NCBI GenBank assembly: GCA_014649355.1
Contig: BMSW01000009.1
Coordinates: 221,381-285,380, forward strand
Length of the DNA: 64,000 bases
Source: Streptomyces althioticus
GTDB lineage: Bacteria; Actinomycetota; Actinomycetes; Streptomycetales; Streptomycetaceae
Direction: 5' to 3'
Each line of letters opens with the position of its first letter. The first letter of the stretch is position 1. The position numbers and the translations under genes are program-made. A model generated the notes under the pieces. The model did not search any database, was not told the origin of the DNA, and saw only the letters and a list, made by a program, of their open reading frames with translations. Below are positions 41,667 through 49,244 of this stretch, piece by piece.

Positions 41667-43271
41667 ATGAATCCACGGCCCACCGCGCACGTCGACACCT
41701 TCGCCCGCGACCATCTCCCGCCACCGGACGAGTGGCCCGAGCTCCGCTTCGACCTGCCGGAGCTGCGCCACCCCGAGCGGCTGAACTGCGCCGCCGAGCT
41801 GCTCCGGGGCCAGCCCGACGACCGCCCGGCGTTCCGCACGCCCGACGGCGGCGTCTGGACGTACGGGGAGCTGCGCGCGCGGGTGGACCGGCTGGCCCGG
41901 CTGCTCACCACGGACCTCGGGGTGGTGCCCGGCAACCGGGTGCTGCTGCGCGGGCCCACCACCCCCTGGCTGGCCGCCTGCTGGCTGGCGGTGCTGAAGG
42001 CGGGCGCGGTCGCCGTCACCGTGCTGGCCCAGCAGCGGCCGCACGAGCTGGCCACCATCTGCGCGCTCGCCGAGGTGCGGCACGCCCTGTGCGACGTGCG
42101 CTCCCTCGACGACCTCGTGAAGGCGGAGGTCCCGGATCTGCGCATCGCCGTGTTCGGCGGCGACTCCCGCGACGACCTGCTGCACCGCCCGGCCCCCGAA
42201 GGACCGTTCGACGCGGTGCCGACGGCCGCCGACGACGTCGCCCTGATCGCCTTCACCTCCGGCACCACCGGGAAGCCCAAGGGCTGCATGCACGTCCACC
42301 GGGACGTGCTGGCCGTCGCGGACACCTTCTCCCGGCACGTCCTCAAGCCGGTCGCCGACGACGTGTTCGCGGGCAGTCCCCCGCTGGGCTTCACCTTCGG
42401 GCTCGGCGGTCTGGTGGTGTTCCCGCTGCGCGCGGGCGCGAGCGCCCTGCTGCTCGAACAGGCGCATCCTTCCCAGCTGTTGGCGGCGATCGAGCAGCAC
42501 GGGGTGTCGGTGCTGTTCACCGCGCCCACCGCCTACCGGGCGATGCTGGCGGCGGCGGACGGGCACGACCTGTCCAGCCTGCGCCGCTGCGTCTCGGCGG
42601 GCGAGAACCTGCCGGCGGCGACCTGGCGGGCCTGGCACGAGCGCACCGGGCTGCGCATCATCAACGGCATCGGCGCCACCGAGCTGCTGCACATCTTCAT
42701 CTCCGCCGCCGACGACGACATCCGCCCCGGCACCACCGGTGTGCCGGTGCCCGGCTGGCAGGCGCGGGTGCAGGACGCGGACGGCGTCCCGGTGCCCGAC
42801 GGACAGCCGGGGCTGCTCGCGGTGCGCGGGCCCGTCGGCTGCCGCTACCTGGCCGACCCGCGCCAGCGGGACTACGTACGGGACGGCTGGAACGTCACCG
42901 GCGACACCTACGTCCGCGACCCCGACGGCTACTTCCGCTACGTGGCCCGCGCCGACGACATGATCATCTCGGCGGGTTACAACATCGCGGGCCCCGAGGT
43001 CGAGGACGCGCTGCTGCGCCATCCGGACGTGGTGGAGGCGGCGGTGGTCGGGCGTCCCGACGAGGCGCGCGGCCAGGTCGTGGTGGCCTACACGGTCCTC
43101 AGGGAGGGCGCCGGGCGGGACGCCGAGGGGCTACGGGCGTTCGTGAAGGAGGAACTGGCGCCGTACAAGTGCCCGCGGGAGATCGTCTTCCTGGACGCGC
43201 TGCCGCGCACGGCCACCGGCAAGCTCCAGCGGTTCCGGCTGCGCACCGGCGCCGGGAACGACCAGGGCTGA
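41667..43271 (+). CDS. Aryl-CoA ligase (2-aminobenzoate/benzoate-CoA ligase type)
   Basis: 534 residues of the ANL superfamily. AMP-binding P-loop FTSGTTGKPKGCMHVHRD at about residues 195-212, then PPLGFTFGLGGLVVFPL, the INGIGATELLHIFISA motif and YFRYVARADDMIISAGYNI; catalytic Lys in the C-terminal RTATGKLQRFRL. The phrases GFTFGLGG and GATELLHIFISA are typical of benzoate/2-aminobenzoate-CoA ligases. It would activate an aromatic acid with ATP and CoA. The next enzyme encoded here acts on aryl-CoA, which fits anthranilate or salicylate as substrate. ATG start; the shared motif is upstream. Confidence 0.9.
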   Translation: MNPRPTAHVDTFARDHLPPPDEWPELRFDLPELRHPERLNCAAELLRGQPDDRPAFRTPDGGVWTYGELRARVDRLARLLTTDLGVVPGNRVLLRGPTTPWLAACWLAVLKAGAVAVTVLAQQRPHELATICALAEVRHALCDVRSLDDLVKAEVPDLRIAVFGGDSRDDLLHRPAPEGPFDAVPTAADDVALIAFTSGTTGKPKGCMHVHRDVLAVADTFSRHVLKPVADDVFAGSPPLGFTFGLGGLVVFPLRAGASALLLEQAHPSQLLAAIEQHGVSVLFTAPTAYRAMLAAADGHDLSSLRRCVSAGENLPAATWRAWHERTGLRIINGIGATELLHIFISAADDDIRPGTTGVPVPGWQARVQDADGVPVPDGQPGLLAVRGPVGCRYLADPRQRDYVRDGWNVTGDTYVRDPDGYFRYVARADDMIISAGYNIAGPEVEDALLRHPDVVEAAVVGRPDEARGQVVVAYTVLREGAGRDAEGLRAFVKEELAPYKCPREIVFLDALPRTATGKLQRFRLRTGAGNDQG

Positions 43272-43305
43272 TGCCGGGGCGGCGGGCCCAGGGACACGAC
43301 CTAAG

Positions 43306-44139
43306 ATGATCAACGTGTCCGACCAGCATGCTCCACGGTCTCTCATCGTCACGCTCTACGGCGCCTACGGCCGGTTCGTGCCGGGCCCCGTGCCCGTCGC
43401 GGAGTTGATCCGGCTGCTGGCCGCCGTCGGCGTGGACGCCCCGTCCGTGCGTTCCTCCGTCTCCCGGCTCAAGCGCCGCGGACTGCTGCTCCCGGCCCGC
43501 ACCGACCGCGGGGCGGCCGGCTACGAACTGTCCCCCGAGGCGCGCCAGTTGCTGGAGGACGGCGACCGGCGCATCTACGCCGTCGCGCCGCCCGGCGACG
43601 AGGGCTGGGTGCTCGCGGTGTTCTCGGTGCCGGAGTCGGAGCGGCAGAAGCGGCACGTGCTGCGCTCCCGGCTGTCCGGTCTCGGCTTCGGCACGGCGGC
43701 GCCGGGCGTGTGGATCGCCCCGGCCCGGCTGTACGAGGAGACCCGGCACACCCTGGAGCGGCTGCGGCTGGACCGGTACGTCGACCTCTTCCGGGGCGAG
43801 CACCTCGGGTTCGCGGCCACGGCGGAGGCGGTGGCCCGCTGGTGGGACCTGAAGGCGATCGCGGAGGAGCACGAGGCGTTCCTGGAGCAGCACGCGCCGG
43901 TGCTGCGTGCCTGGGAGCGGCGCACGGACACCCCGCCCGAGGAGGCGTACCGCGACTACCTCCTCGCCCTCGACTCCTGGCGTCACCTCCCCTACGTCGA
44001 CCCGGGCCTGCCCGCCGGTCTGCTGCCGGCGGACTGGCCGGGCACCCGCTCGGCGTCCGTCTTCCGGGCGCTGCACGAGCGGCTGCGGGACGCGGGCGCG
44101 GAGTTCGCGAACCCGGCCCCGGATTCCGAGGCCGGCTGA
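43306..44139 (+). CDS. PaaX family transcriptional regulator
   Basis: 277 residues: N-terminal winged helix (about 10-80, RSLIVTLYGAYGRFVPGPVPVAELIRLL and SVRSSVSRLKRRGLL), central PaaX domain (WVLAVFSVPESERQKRHVLRSRLSGLGFG), and C-terminal part ending in PYVDPGLPAGLLPADWPG, as in PaaX. PaaX proteins repress phenylacetate or other aryl-CoA catabolic genes and release DNA on binding the aryl-CoA. Its position inside the cluster makes it the probable regulator. ATG 43306 is used; GTG 43315 is an alternative with no better leader. Confidence 0.92.
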   Translation: MINVSDQHAPRSLIVTLYGAYGRFVPGPVPVAELIRLLAAVGVDAPSVRSSVSRLKRRGLLLPARTDRGAAGYELSPEARQLLEDGDRRIYAVAPPGDEGWVLAVFSVPESERQKRHVLRSRLSGLGFGTAAPGVWIAPARLYEETRHTLERLRLDRYVDLFRGEHLGFAATAEAVARWWDLKAIAEEHEAFLEQHAPVLRAWERRTDTPPEEAYRDYLLALDSWRHLPYVDPGLPAGLLPADWPGTRSASVFRALHERLRDAGAEFANPAPDSEAG

Positions 44140-44143
44140 CGCT

Positions 44144-44156
44144 GAGGCGCGGCCTC
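44144..44156. terminator. Small hairpin between convergent genes
   Basis: GAGGC (44144-44148) pairs with GCCTC (44152-44156) with outer TGAC/GTCA support. It lies between the PaaX-type and monooxygenase stops. Weak. Confidence 0.35.
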
Positions 44157-44161
44157 GGGGG

Positions 44162-46540
44162 TCAGGCGCCCGGCGCCTCCGCGAGCGGCAGGTCGGACAG
44201 GGTGAGCCGGGGCTTGGGCGCGTCGGTGCGGCCGGTGCGGGGCGGGCGGCTGCCCGCGCGGTACTGCGGCGGCCAGACCACGCCCGGACCCTCGTACCCC
44301 TGCTCGGCGGCCGCGTGCAGCGTCCAGTGCGGGTCGTACAGGTGCGGGCGGGCCAGCGCGCACAGGTCCGTGCGGCCGGCCAGGATGAGGGAGTTGACGT
44401 CGTCCCAGGAGGAGATCGCGCCGACCGCGATCACCGGGACGCGGGCCTCGTTGCGCACCCGGTCGGCGAACGGCGTCTGGTACGAGCGGCCGAACTCCGG
44501 TTCCTCGTCGGCGACGACCTGCCCGGTCGACACGTCGATCGCGTCGGCCCCGTGGTCGGCGAAGGCGCGAGCGATCGCGACCGCGTCCCCGGCCGTGGTG
44601 CCGCCCTCCGCCCAGTCCGTCGCGGAGATCCGCACGGTCATCGGCCGGTCCTCCGGCCACACCGCCCGCACCGCGTCGAACACCTCCAGCGGGAAACGCA
44701 GCCGCTTCTCCAGCGTGCCGCCGTAGGCGTCGGTGCGCCGGTTGGTGAGCGGGGAGAGGAAGCCGGAGAGCAGATAGCCGTGCGCGCAGTGCAGTTCGAG
44801 CAGGTCGAAGCCGGCGCGGGCGGCCCGTACGGCGGCGGCCGTGAACTGCTCCCGCAGGTCGGTGAGGTGCGCGCGGGACAGCTCGCGGGGTGTCTGGCTG
44901 CCCGGCTTGTACGGCAGCGGGGACGGGGCGACCAGGGGCCAGTTGCCCTCGTCGAGGGGTTCGTCCATGCCCTCCCACATCAGCCTGGTCGAGCCCTTGC
45001 GGCCGCTGTGGCCGAGCTGCACGCCGATGGCGGTGCCCGGGGCGCGGGTGTGCACGAAGTCGGTGATCCGCCGCCACGCCTCCGCCTGCCGGCCGCTCCA
45101 CAGCCCGGCGCAGCCGGGGGTGATGCGGCCCTCCGGGCTGACGCACACCATCTCCGTCATCACCAGGCCGGCGCCGCCCAGCGCGCGGGCGCCGAGGTGG
45201 ACGAGGTGGAAGTCGCCGGGCAGCCCGTCGGCCGCCGAGTACATGTCCATGGGCGAGACGACGACCCGGTTGCGCAGGGTGAGTCCGCGCAGCCGGAACG
45301 GGGTGAACATCGGGGGCGTGCCGGGCGGGCAGCCGAAGCCGCGCTCCACCGCCTCGGTGAAGTGCGCGTCGCGCAGCCGCAGGTTGTCGTGGGTGACGCG
45401 GCGGCTGCGGGTGAGCAGGTTGAACGCGAACTGGCGCGGCGGCTGACGCAGATACAGGGCGAGGTTCTCGAACCACTCCAGGCTGGCGCGCGCCGCGCGC
45501 TGGGTGGAGGCGACCACGGGCCGCCGTTCGGCCTCGTAGGCGTGCAGGGCGTCGGTGAGCGTGGGCTGCTCGCTCAGGCAGGCGGCGAGCGCGAGGGCGT
45601 CCTCCACGGCGAGCTTGGTGCCGGAGCCGATGGAGAAGTGGGCGGTGTGGGCGGCGTCGCCGAGCAGCACGACGTTGCCGTGCGACCAGCGCTCGTTGAC
45701 GACCGTACGGAAGGTCGTCCAGGCCGAGTTGTTGGAGCGGAGGGGGCGGCCGCCGAGCGCGTCCGCGAAGATCTTGGCGCAGCGTTCGACGGACTCGGTC
45801 TCGTCGAGCTCGTCGAACCCGGCGGCGCGCCACACCTCCTCGCGCATCTCCACGATCACGGTGGAGGCGTCGGCGGAGAACGGGTAGCCGTGCAGCTGCA
45901 TCACGCCGTGTTCGGTCTCGGCGATCTCGAAACGGAAGGCGTCGAAGGGGAAGTCGGCGGCCAGCCAGATGTAGCGGCAGCGGTGCGCGGTGATGTGCGG
46001 GCGGAACACGTCCGCGAAGGCGGTGCGGGTGGTGCTGTGGACTCCGTCGGCGGCGATCACCAGGTCGTGGGTCGCCGCGAGGCGGGCGGGGTCGGGGGCC
46101 TCCTCGCGGAAGCGGAGTTCCACCCCGAGGGAGCGGCAGCGGTGGTGGAGGATCTCCAGGAGGCGGCGGCGGCCGAGGGCGGCGAAACCGTGTCCTCCGG
46201 AGGTGTGGCGGGTGTTGCCGTGGACGATGTCGATGTCGTCCCAGCGGACGAATTCCGCCTGGAGGGCGGTATAGACCTCCGGGTCCGCGTGTTCGATGCC
46301 GCCGAGGGTTTCGTCCGAGAGGACGACGCCGAAGCCGAAGGTGTCGTGGGGGGTGTTGCGTTCCCACACGGTGATGTGGCGGTTCGGCTGAAGCCGTTTG
46401 AGGAGGGCGGCTGCGTAGAGGCCGCCGGGGCCTCCTCCGACGATCGCCACGCGTAGGGGGCCGTTCGGCTTCGTCGGCGGGTGCGGGTTCGTTGTGGCTT
46501 GTCGCGCAGTTCCCCGCGCCCCTGGGGGTGTTGGTGGCAT
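44162..46540 (-). CDS. Fused flavin monooxygenase/old yellow enzyme (2-aminobenzoyl-CoA monooxygenase/reductase or salicylyl-CoA 5-hydroxylase type)
   Basis: 792 residues. Part 1 (about 30-400) is a p-hydroxybenzoate-hydroxylase-type FAD monooxygenase: VAIVGGGPGGLYAAALLKR at 30-48 and GDAAHTAHFSIGSGTKLAVEDA. Part 2 (about 420-770) is an old-yellow-enzyme/NADH:flavin reductase: TPFRLRGLTLRNRVVVSPMD and HCAHGYLLSGFLSPLTNRRTDAYGG. This fusion is the hallmark of 2-aminobenzoyl-CoA monooxygenase/reductase of hybrid anthranilate breakdown, and of salicylyl-CoA 5-hydroxylases in Streptomyces. It would hydroxylate and, in the anthranilate case, reduce the ring. GGAGG precedes ATG 46540. Residues about 5-15 are encoded by the dispersed repeat. 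Confidence 0.92.
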   Translation of the reverse strand: MPPTPPGARGTARQATTNPHPPTKPNGPLRVAIVGGGPGGLYAAALLKRLQPNRHITVWERNTPHDTFGFGVVLSDETLGGIEHADPEVYTALQAEFVRWDDIDIVHGNTRHTSGGHGFAALGRRRLLEILHHRCRSLGVELRFREEAPDPARLAATHDLVIAADGVHSTTRTAFADVFRPHITAHRCRYIWLAADFPFDAFRFEIAETEHGVMQLHGYPFSADASTVIVEMREEVWRAAGFDELDETESVERCAKIFADALGGRPLRSNNSAWTTFRTVVNERWSHGNVVLLGDAAHTAHFSIGSGTKLAVEDALALAACLSEQPTLTDALHAYEAERRPVVASTQRAARASLEWFENLALYLRQPPRQFAFNLLTRSRRVTHDNLRLRDAHFTEAVERGFGCPPGTPPMFTPFRLRGLTLRNRVVVSPMDMYSAADGLPGDFHLVHLGARALGGAGLVMTEMVCVSPEGRITPGCAGLWSGRQAEAWRRITDFVHTRAPGTAIGVQLGHSGRKGSTRLMWEGMDEPLDEGNWPLVAPSPLPYKPGSQTPRELSRAHLTDLREQFTAAAVRAARAGFDLLELHCAHGYLLSGFLSPLTNRRTDAYGGTLEKRLRFPLEVFDAVRAVWPEDRPMTVRISATDWAEGGTTAGDAVAIARAFADHGADAIDVSTGQVVADEEPEFGRSYQTPFADRVRNEARVPVIAVGAISSWDDVNSLILAGRTDLCALARPHLYDPHWTLHAAAEQGYEGPGVVWPPQYRAGSRPPRTGRTDAPKPRLTLSDLPLAEAPGA
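46501..46527 (-). repeat. Dispersed repeat, copy 4, inside the monooxygenase 5' end
   Basis: GTCGCGCAGTTCCCCGCGCC is the inverse complement of the repeat at 51-66 and 39112-39127. Here it is translated as the non-conserved start PGARGTARQ of the monooxygenase. The conserved FAD fold begins about 20 residues later. Confidence 0.75.
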
Positions 46541-46545
46541 CGGTG

Positions 46546-47373
46546 CTACCTCCCTCGCCACTTCGGGGCTCGCTTCTCCGTGAAGGCCGCGTGGAACTCG
46601 GCGTAGTCCTCTCCTGTCATCAGGAGGGCCTGGGTGGAGGCGTCCAGTTCGATCGAGGCCGCCAGGGGCATGTCCAGTTCGGAGGTCAGCAGGGCCTTCG
46701 TCTGGGCGTGGGCCAGGGCGGGGCCGTCGGCCAGGCGGCGGGCCAGTTCGCGGGCCGCCGTGTCCGCGCCGCCCTCGTCGGCGAGCGCGCTGACCAGGCC
46801 GATCCGCTCGGCCTCCGGGGCGTGCACCGGCTCGCCCAGCATCAGCAGGCGGGTGGCGTGGCCCAGGCCGACGACCCGGGGCAGCAGGTAGGCGGCGCCC
46901 ATGTCGCCGCCGGAGAGGCCGACCCGGGTGAACAGGAAGGCGAAGCGGGCGGTGGGGTCGGCGACGCGGAAGTCCGCGGCCAGCGCGAGGACCGCGCCGG
47001 CGCCCGCAGCGACCCCGTGCACCGCGGCGACCACGGGGAAGGGGCACTCCCTTACCGCGCGGACGACCTGGCCGGTCATGCGGTTGAAGTCGAGGAGCTG
47101 CGCGGTGTCCATGGAGAGGGTCGCGCCGATGATCTCGTCGACGTCGCCGCCGGAGCAGAAGCCGCGCCCCTCGCCGCCCAGCACCAGGGCGCGGACGGCC
47201 CGCTCCCGGGACAGCTCGGCGAGCAGGTCGCGCAGGTCGGCGTAGGCGCCGAAGGTGAGCGCGTTCAGCTTGTCGGGGCGGGCGAGGGTGACGTGGGCGA
47301 CACCGTCGGCGACCTCGACGCGCAGATGCTCCCAGCGCGCGGTGCGGGCGGCGGAGCCGGTGAAAGGACTCAT
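46546..47373 (-). CDS. Crotonase (enoyl-CoA hydratase/isomerase) family protein
   Basis: 275 residues. Oxyanion-hole signatures GRGFCSGGDVDEII and VHGVAAGAGAVLALAADF. The two Glu residues of classical enoyl-CoA hydratase are not in their usual places: the first position is Val in GAGAVL and the second lies in FLFTRVGLSGGDMG, where an Asp (GGDMG) is the only acid. That pattern is closer to PaaG-like isomerases and ring-cleaving hydrolases. It probably acts on the cyclic CoA ester made by the downstream monooxygenase, 5 bp away in the same operon. The shared motif is at 47431. Confidence 0.88.
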   Translation of the reverse strand: MSPFTGSAARTARWEHLRVEVADGVAHVTLARPDKLNALTFGAYADLRDLLAELSRERAVRALVLGGEGRGFCSGGDVDEIIGATLSMDTAQLLDFNRMTGQVVRAVRECPFPVVAAVHGVAAGAGAVLALAADFRVADPTARFAFLFTRVGLSGGDMGAAYLLPRVVGLGHATRLLMLGEPVHAPEAERIGLVSALADEGGADTAARELARRLADGPALAHAQTKALLTSELDMPLAASIELDASTQALLMTGEDYAEFHAAFTEKRAPKWRGR

Positions 47374-47689
47374 GAGGGCGGCCTCCTCGGACGGGCACTG
47401 CGCGGCTCAGTGAGGTCTGCCACTCGAAGCTATCACCGATTGGTGACTGTCGTCACGAGTGCGCGATACGCCGTTCGGGCGCCGTCACACGCGTCACGGA
47501 ACATCGACGCCTGCGTAACGGTGCGGGCGGGTGTGCGAGGCGGGGTCGCCGGGCGGGTAGGCCGCGGATGCCGGGGCGCAGCGCCCCGGGCGGCGCGCCC
47601 GGCAGGGCTCCGGTGCTCCCCCGTCCCGGGGGCGGGACCGGGCGAGGCGCGCCGTACCATGGGCACTCGAACACGGGAGCGCCCGCTCC
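47374..47689. other. 316-bp divergent region
   Basis: Besides the regulatory motif at 47431-47456 this gap holds GC-rich sequence with no coding signal. The promoter of the plus-strand HATPase gene must lie in its right part, but no clear boxes are visible. Confidence 0.5.
47431..47456 (-). promoter_or_regulatory. Shared motif, copy B (aryl-CoA cluster)
   Basis: TATC-N9-TGACTGTCGTCAC, with the same spacing as copy A at 41589-41614. It contains GTGAC-TGTC-GTCAC. On the minus strand it is followed by GATAGCTT, whose TAGCTT fits a -10 box for the crotonase/monooxygenase operon. Confidence 0.6.
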
Positions 47690-48133
47690 ATGAACGGAAC
47701 CGCTGTGTACGAACCCCCCGCCGTCCCCACCTCCTGGCGCGTCGCGCTGCCGCACACCACCGCGGCCGTGCCCGTCGCGCGCGCCCTGGTGCGCACGGCG
47801 CTCGCCGAGCGGGAGCACTCCGCCGACTGCGACACGGCGGAGCTGCTGACGGCGGAGCTGGTGGCGAACGCGGTGGAGCACACCTCGGGCGCCACCCCGA
47901 TCGAGCTGGTCCTGCGGCTGCTGCCGACCGGTTTCCAGGTGGAGGTGCACGACGAGGACCCGGAGCCGCCCCGTGACCTCACGAAGCCGAACCTCGACCT
48001 GCCCGACCCGTGGCAGGAGCACGGGCGCGGGCTGCTGCTGATCCGCTCGCTCAGCTCGTCGTGCGGGCACCGCCCCACCGAGTCCGGCAAGGCGGTGTGG
48101 TTCCATCTGCCGGGCCAGCGGCGCCCGGTCTGA
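47690..48133 (+). CDS. RsbW-like ATP-binding protein (anti-sigma/serine kinase type)
   Basis: 147 residues of the HATPase_c_2 family. N-box ELLTAELVANAVEHTSG (about 50-66), G1 box VEVHDEDPEPP (Asp, with the usual Gly replaced) and G2 HGRGLLLIRSLSSS. Such stand-alone proteins are very common in Streptomyces and may bind sigma or anti-sigma-antagonist proteins. No partner gene is adjacent. GGAG lies before ATG 47690. Confidence 0.88.
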   Translation: MNGTAVYEPPAVPTSWRVALPHTTAAVPVARALVRTALAEREHSADCDTAELLTAELVANAVEHTSGATPIELVLRLLPTGFQVEVHDEDPEPPRDLTKPNLDLPDPWQEHGRGLLLIRSLSSSCGHRPTESGKAVWFHLPGQRRPV

Positions 48134-48146
48134 CGGGCCGCGTCAG
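48130..48146. terminator. Hairpin over two convergent stop codons
   Basis: CTGACG (48130-48135) pairs with CGTCAG (48141-48146) around GGCCG. The arms contain the stop codons of the HATPase gene and of the carbamoyltransferase gene. Confidence 0.45.
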
Positions 48147-49150
48147 CCGAGGGTGGCGACCAGGACCGCCTTGATGGTGTGCATGCGGTTCTCGGCCTCG
48201 TCGAAGACCAGCGAGTGCGCCGACTCGAACACCTCGTCGGTCACCTCCAGCGACTGGAGGCCGTGCGCCTCGTACACGTCCCGGCCGACCGCGGTGCCCA
48301 GGTCGTGGAAGGCCGGCAGGCAGTGCAGGAACCCGACGTCCGGGTTGCCGGTGGCGCGCAGTACGTCCATGGTCACCGCGTAGGGCGCGAGGGCGGCGAT
48401 CCGCTCACCCCAGACCTCCTTGGGCTCCCCCATGGACACCCAGACGTCGGTGGCGACGAAGTCGGCGCCCGCGACGCCCTCGGAGATCTCCTCGGTGAGC
48501 GTGACGCGGGCCCCGCTCGCCGCGGCCAGCTCACGGGCCCGGTCGACCACCTCCTGGGCCGGCCAGTACGTCTTCGGCGCGACGATCCGTACGTCCATGC
48601 CGAGCAGGGCCGCGGTGACCAGATAGGAGTTGCCCATGTTGAAGCGGGCGTCGCCGAGGTAGGCGAAGGCGATGTCCGTGAGCGGCTTGTCGCTGTGCTC
48701 GGTCATGGTGAGCACGTCGGCGAGCATCTGGGTGGGGTGCCAGTCGTCGGTGAGCCCGTTGAACACGGGCACGCCGGCGTACGCGGCCAGCTCCTCGACC
48801 TTGGCCTGGCTGTCGCCGCGGTACTCGATGCCGTCGTACATCCGGCCCAGCACGCGGGCGGTGTCCTTCACGGACTCCTTGTGGCCCATCTGCGAGCCGG
48901 ACGGGTCGAGGTAGGTCGTGGAGGCGCCCTGGTCGGCGGCGGCGACCTCGAAGGCGCAGCGGGTGCGGGTCGAGGTCTTCTCGAAGATCAGCGCGATGTT
49001 CTTCCCGCGCAGGTACGGCGTCTCGGTCCCGGCCCGCTTGGCGGCCTTCAGTTCCGCGGCCAGCTCCAGCAGGCCGCGGAACTCTTCCGCGGTGAAGTCG
49101 GCCTCCTTGAGGAAGTGGCGGCCGGCGAGGGGGGTCGGGACTGTCGCCAT
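48143..49150 (-). CDS. argF: Ornithine carbamoyltransferase
   Basis: 335 residues, full-length. Carbamoyl-phosphate motif STRTRCAFE at about 57-65, [11 protein letters not shown] and ornithine-binding HCLPAFHD. It joins carbamoyl phosphate and ornithine to give citrulline, or works in reverse in arginine fermentation. The upstream gene is arginine deiminase, which fits a catabolic (ArcB-like) role; the biosynthetic arg cluster is not here. Starts at ATG 49150, with GGAGCG upstream. The direct repeats at 49189-49215 lie in its promoter region. Confidence 0.93.
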   Translation of the reverse strand: MATVPTPLAGRHFLKEADFTAEEFRGLLELAAELKAAKRAGTETPYLRGKNIALIFEKTSTRTRCAFEVAAADQGASTTYLDPSGSQMGHKESVKDTARVLGRMYDGIEYRGDSQAKVEELAAYAGVPVFNGLTDDWHPTQMLADVLTMTEHSDKPLTDIAFAYLGDARFNMGNSYLVTAALLGMDVRIVAPKTYWPAQEVVDRARELAAASGARVTLTEEISEGVAGADFVATDVWVSMGEPKEVWGERIAALAPYAVTMDVLRATGNPDVGFLHCLPAFHDLGTAVGRDVYEAHGLQSLEVTDEVFESAHSLVFDEAENRMHTIKAVLVATLG

Positions 49151-49188
49151 GGGGGCGCTCCAGGACTGGGGGACACGAACCATGGAAG

Positions 49189-49215
49189 TCTATACGACTC
49201 CTTGCAATTCTATAC
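49189..49215 (-). promoter_or_regulatory. Direct repeats before the carbamoyltransferase gene
   Basis: TCTATAC occurs at 49189-49195 and 49209-49215, exactly 20 bp apart, that is two helical turns on the same DNA face. On the coding strand each reads GTATAGA, so one may also serve as a -10 box. Possibly an arginine-responsive operator; it does not closely match the Streptomyces ARG box I know. Confidence 0.45.
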
Positions 49216-49244
49216 AGATCCCTCCGTGCCCGTCCCCGCCCCTG

